DNA of 64,000 nt, taken from positions 1 through 64,000 of the forward strand of contig JANQNQ010000008.1 in assembly GCA_028279515.1 (NCBI GenBank). Reading direction: 5' to 3'. Position 1 is the stretch's first letter. The number at the start of each line of letters is the position of its first letter. Shown here piece after piece: positions 62,847 through 64,000 of the stretch. A model generated the notes under the pieces. It saw only the letters and a list, made by a program, of their open reading frames with translations. It searched no databases and was not told the DNA's origin. The translations under genes and the position numbers were made by a program. This DNA comes from Flavobacteriaceae bacterium. GTDB lineage: Bacteria > Bacteroidota > Bacteroidia > Flavobacteriales > Flavobacteriaceae.

Positions 62847-64000
62847 TAAAGCACTTCTCATAGCACTTTCTATCTGTTGTTTTGCCATGACAACCACCTC
62901 ATATGCGCAAGAACAACAAAAAAAAGATGTGAAGGTAGGCCTAGTGCTAAGTGGTGGTGGTGCCAAGGGCCTAGCACATATTGGTGCGCTCAAGGTCATT
63001 GAAGAAGCGGGCATACGCATCGACTATATCGGCGGCACGAGCATGGGCGCCATTGTAGGGGCCTTATATGCTTCAGGCTATTCGGCACATCAACTAGATT
63101 CGATCTTCAATGTCGCTGATTTCGAAAAATTGATTCAGGACGAATTGCCACGATCCGCTAAAACTTTTTATGAAAAAGAAGATGCCGAACGCTACGCACT
63201 GACCCTGCCTTTTGATGATTTCAAAATTTCATTTCCTTCAGCACTTTCAAAAGGGCAAAATGTATACAATCTGTTGGCTCAGCTCACAAGACACGTTAGT
63301 CACATAGAAGATTTCAATGAGCTTCCGATTCCGTTTTTTTGTGTGGCCACCGACATTGAAAAGGGAAAACCGGTTATTCTAAACAAAGGATACCTGGCCG
63401 AAGCTATCGTTGCCAGCGGAGCATTTCCTTCATTGTTTGAACCTGTAGATATAGACGGCACTTTGTTGATCGATGGTGGTGTTACCAACAACTATCCTAT
63501 TGATGAAGTAAAGGCCATGGGTGCCGACATCATCATCGGAGTCGATGTACAAGATGCCTTGCTGGATCGTGAAACCTTGAACTCTGCTCCAGAAATCCTG
63601 CTACAGATCAACAATTATCGTACGGTCGAAGCAATGGTAGAAAAGTCAAAAAAGACCGACCTCTATATCAAACCAGACATCACTGACTTCTCGGTCATCT
63701 CTTTTGATCAAGGTCGAAATATCATCGATAATGGCGAAGAGGCAGCGCGTGCCAAATTGCGCTCGCTTACTGGCATTGCCCAACAACAAGCCCCGTCGGC
63801 TCCAAGAGAAAAAATAGACGCCATCACTGATGAAATCTTTATCAATGACATTAAGATAAACGGAAACGACCGCTATACCCGTGCTTATGTACGTGGAAAA
63901 CTTCGATTTAAAACTCCAAGCATGGTGAGCTTTCAAAAATTGAATGAAGGTATCAGTAACCTATCGGCTACTGGAAACTTCAAGGGCATTCGCTATCGAT
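62836..64000 (+). CDS. Patatin-like phospholipase, PlpD/NTE-type (partial, C-terminus beyond right edge)
   Basis: The frame starts at ATG 62836 (or 62824) inside the end of uvrC and stays open to the edge (388 codons). A signal peptide ends TSYAQ. The patatin domain has the oxyanion segment SGGGAKGLAHIGALK (~32-46), the nucleophile GTSMGAIVGA (Ser, ~65) and the DGGVTNNYP segment with the catalytic Asp (~215). From ~330, FINDIKINGNDRYTRAYVRGKL begins a POTRA-like domain. Relatives end in a 16-strand BamA-type barrel, so it is probably a surface or outer-membrane lipase; the barrel is not visible here. Confidence 0.88.
   Translation, partial: MRNNKALLIALSICCFAMTTTSYAQEQQKKDVKVGLVLSGGGAKGLAHIGALKVIEEAGIRIDYIGGTSMGAIVGALYASGYSAHQLDSIFNVADFEKLIQDELPRSAKTFYEKEDAERYALTLPFDDFKISFPSALSKGQNVYNLLAQLTRHVSHIEDFNELPIPFFCVATDIEKGKPVILNKGYLAEAIVASGAFPSLFEPVDIDGTLLIDGGVTNNYPIDEVKAMGADIIIGVDVQDALLDRETLNSAPEILLQINNYRTVEAMVEKSKKTDLYIKPDITDFSVISFDQGRNIIDNGEEAARAKLRSLTGIAQQQAPSAPREKIDAITDEIFINDIKINGNDRYTRAYVRGKLRFKTPSMVSFQKLNEGISNLSATGNFKGIRYR

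Overview
The window looks like a chromosomal segment of a Bacteroidota bacterium, most likely a member of the Flavobacteriaceae. The grounds are a type IX secretion protein (PorZ) next to recO, two proteins with T9SS-type C-terminal sorting tails, many SPI/SPII lipoproteins, TonB receptors with carboxypeptidase-like N-terminal domains, the long (1133 aa) form of IleS, a DksA-like protein without a complete zinc site, A/T-rich leaders without Shine-Dalgarno motifs, and several TAnnTTTG-type -7 promoter elements. No tRNA, rRNA, CRISPR array or transposase gene was found.

Layout. 1-5515: two adjacent secreted RHS-type proteins on the minus strand, the second running off the left edge, in visibly GC-richer DNA. 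5516-6716: a non-coding stretch full of short hairpin repeats. 6717-12642: a DUF5689 lipoprotein and a TonB receptor (minus) divergent from a secreted endonuclease/exonuclease/phosphatase-family enzyme (plus). 12701-15220: housekeeping genes nadD, gmk and yicC, then an SdpI-like membrane protein. 15374-24676: a sugar-oxidation locus with a five-gene minus operon (3-keto-disaccharide-hydrolase-type lipoprotein, TIM-barrel isomerase, Gfo/Idh/MocA oxidoreductase, MFS permease, exported TIM-barrel isomerase), divergent from a GMC oxidoreductase, a Tat-type small subunit and another exported TIM-barrel protein, with a c-type cytochrome lipoprotein facing them. A perfect 16-bp palindrome lies in the divergent promoter region and a 13/16 match lies upstream of the cytochrome gene, which suggests one LacI-type regulon. 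24720-32399: assorted metabolism and regulation (YheT hydrolase, membrane AraC regulator, SRPBCC, a secreted protein fused to a VOC domain, thioesterase, EamA transporter, Spx/ArsC-like protein, DUF3298-type lipoprotein, cystathionine gamma-synthase-type enzyme). 32488-39683: a 1988-residue T9SS surface protein with thrombospondin type 3-like repeats, and an outer-membrane-type protein. 39962-43814: gdhA, then an AlgX/AlgI-like polysaccharide O-acetylation pair.

43871-50203: porZ-recO-TonB receptor, then a small T9SS cargo protein that is a stand-alone copy of a C-terminal domain of the 1988-residue protein. 50325-58844: ileS-dksA and lspA, separated by an ECF sigma factor, a HEAT-repeat anti-sigma factor and three secreted DUF4097-like beta-repeat proteins, plus a 160-bp long-hairpin repeat element. 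58841-64000: a response regulator/PAS histidine kinase pair, a 5-formyl-THF cyclo-ligase, uvrC and a patatin/POTRA-type protein cut by the right edge.

The strongest candidates for something new are the periplasmic keto-sugar locus with its putative operators, the sigma/HEAT-anti-sigma/DUF4097 cassette, the split RHS pair with inserted beta-sandwich modules, and the palindromic repeat elements. All functions are read from sequence by eye; no database search was run.
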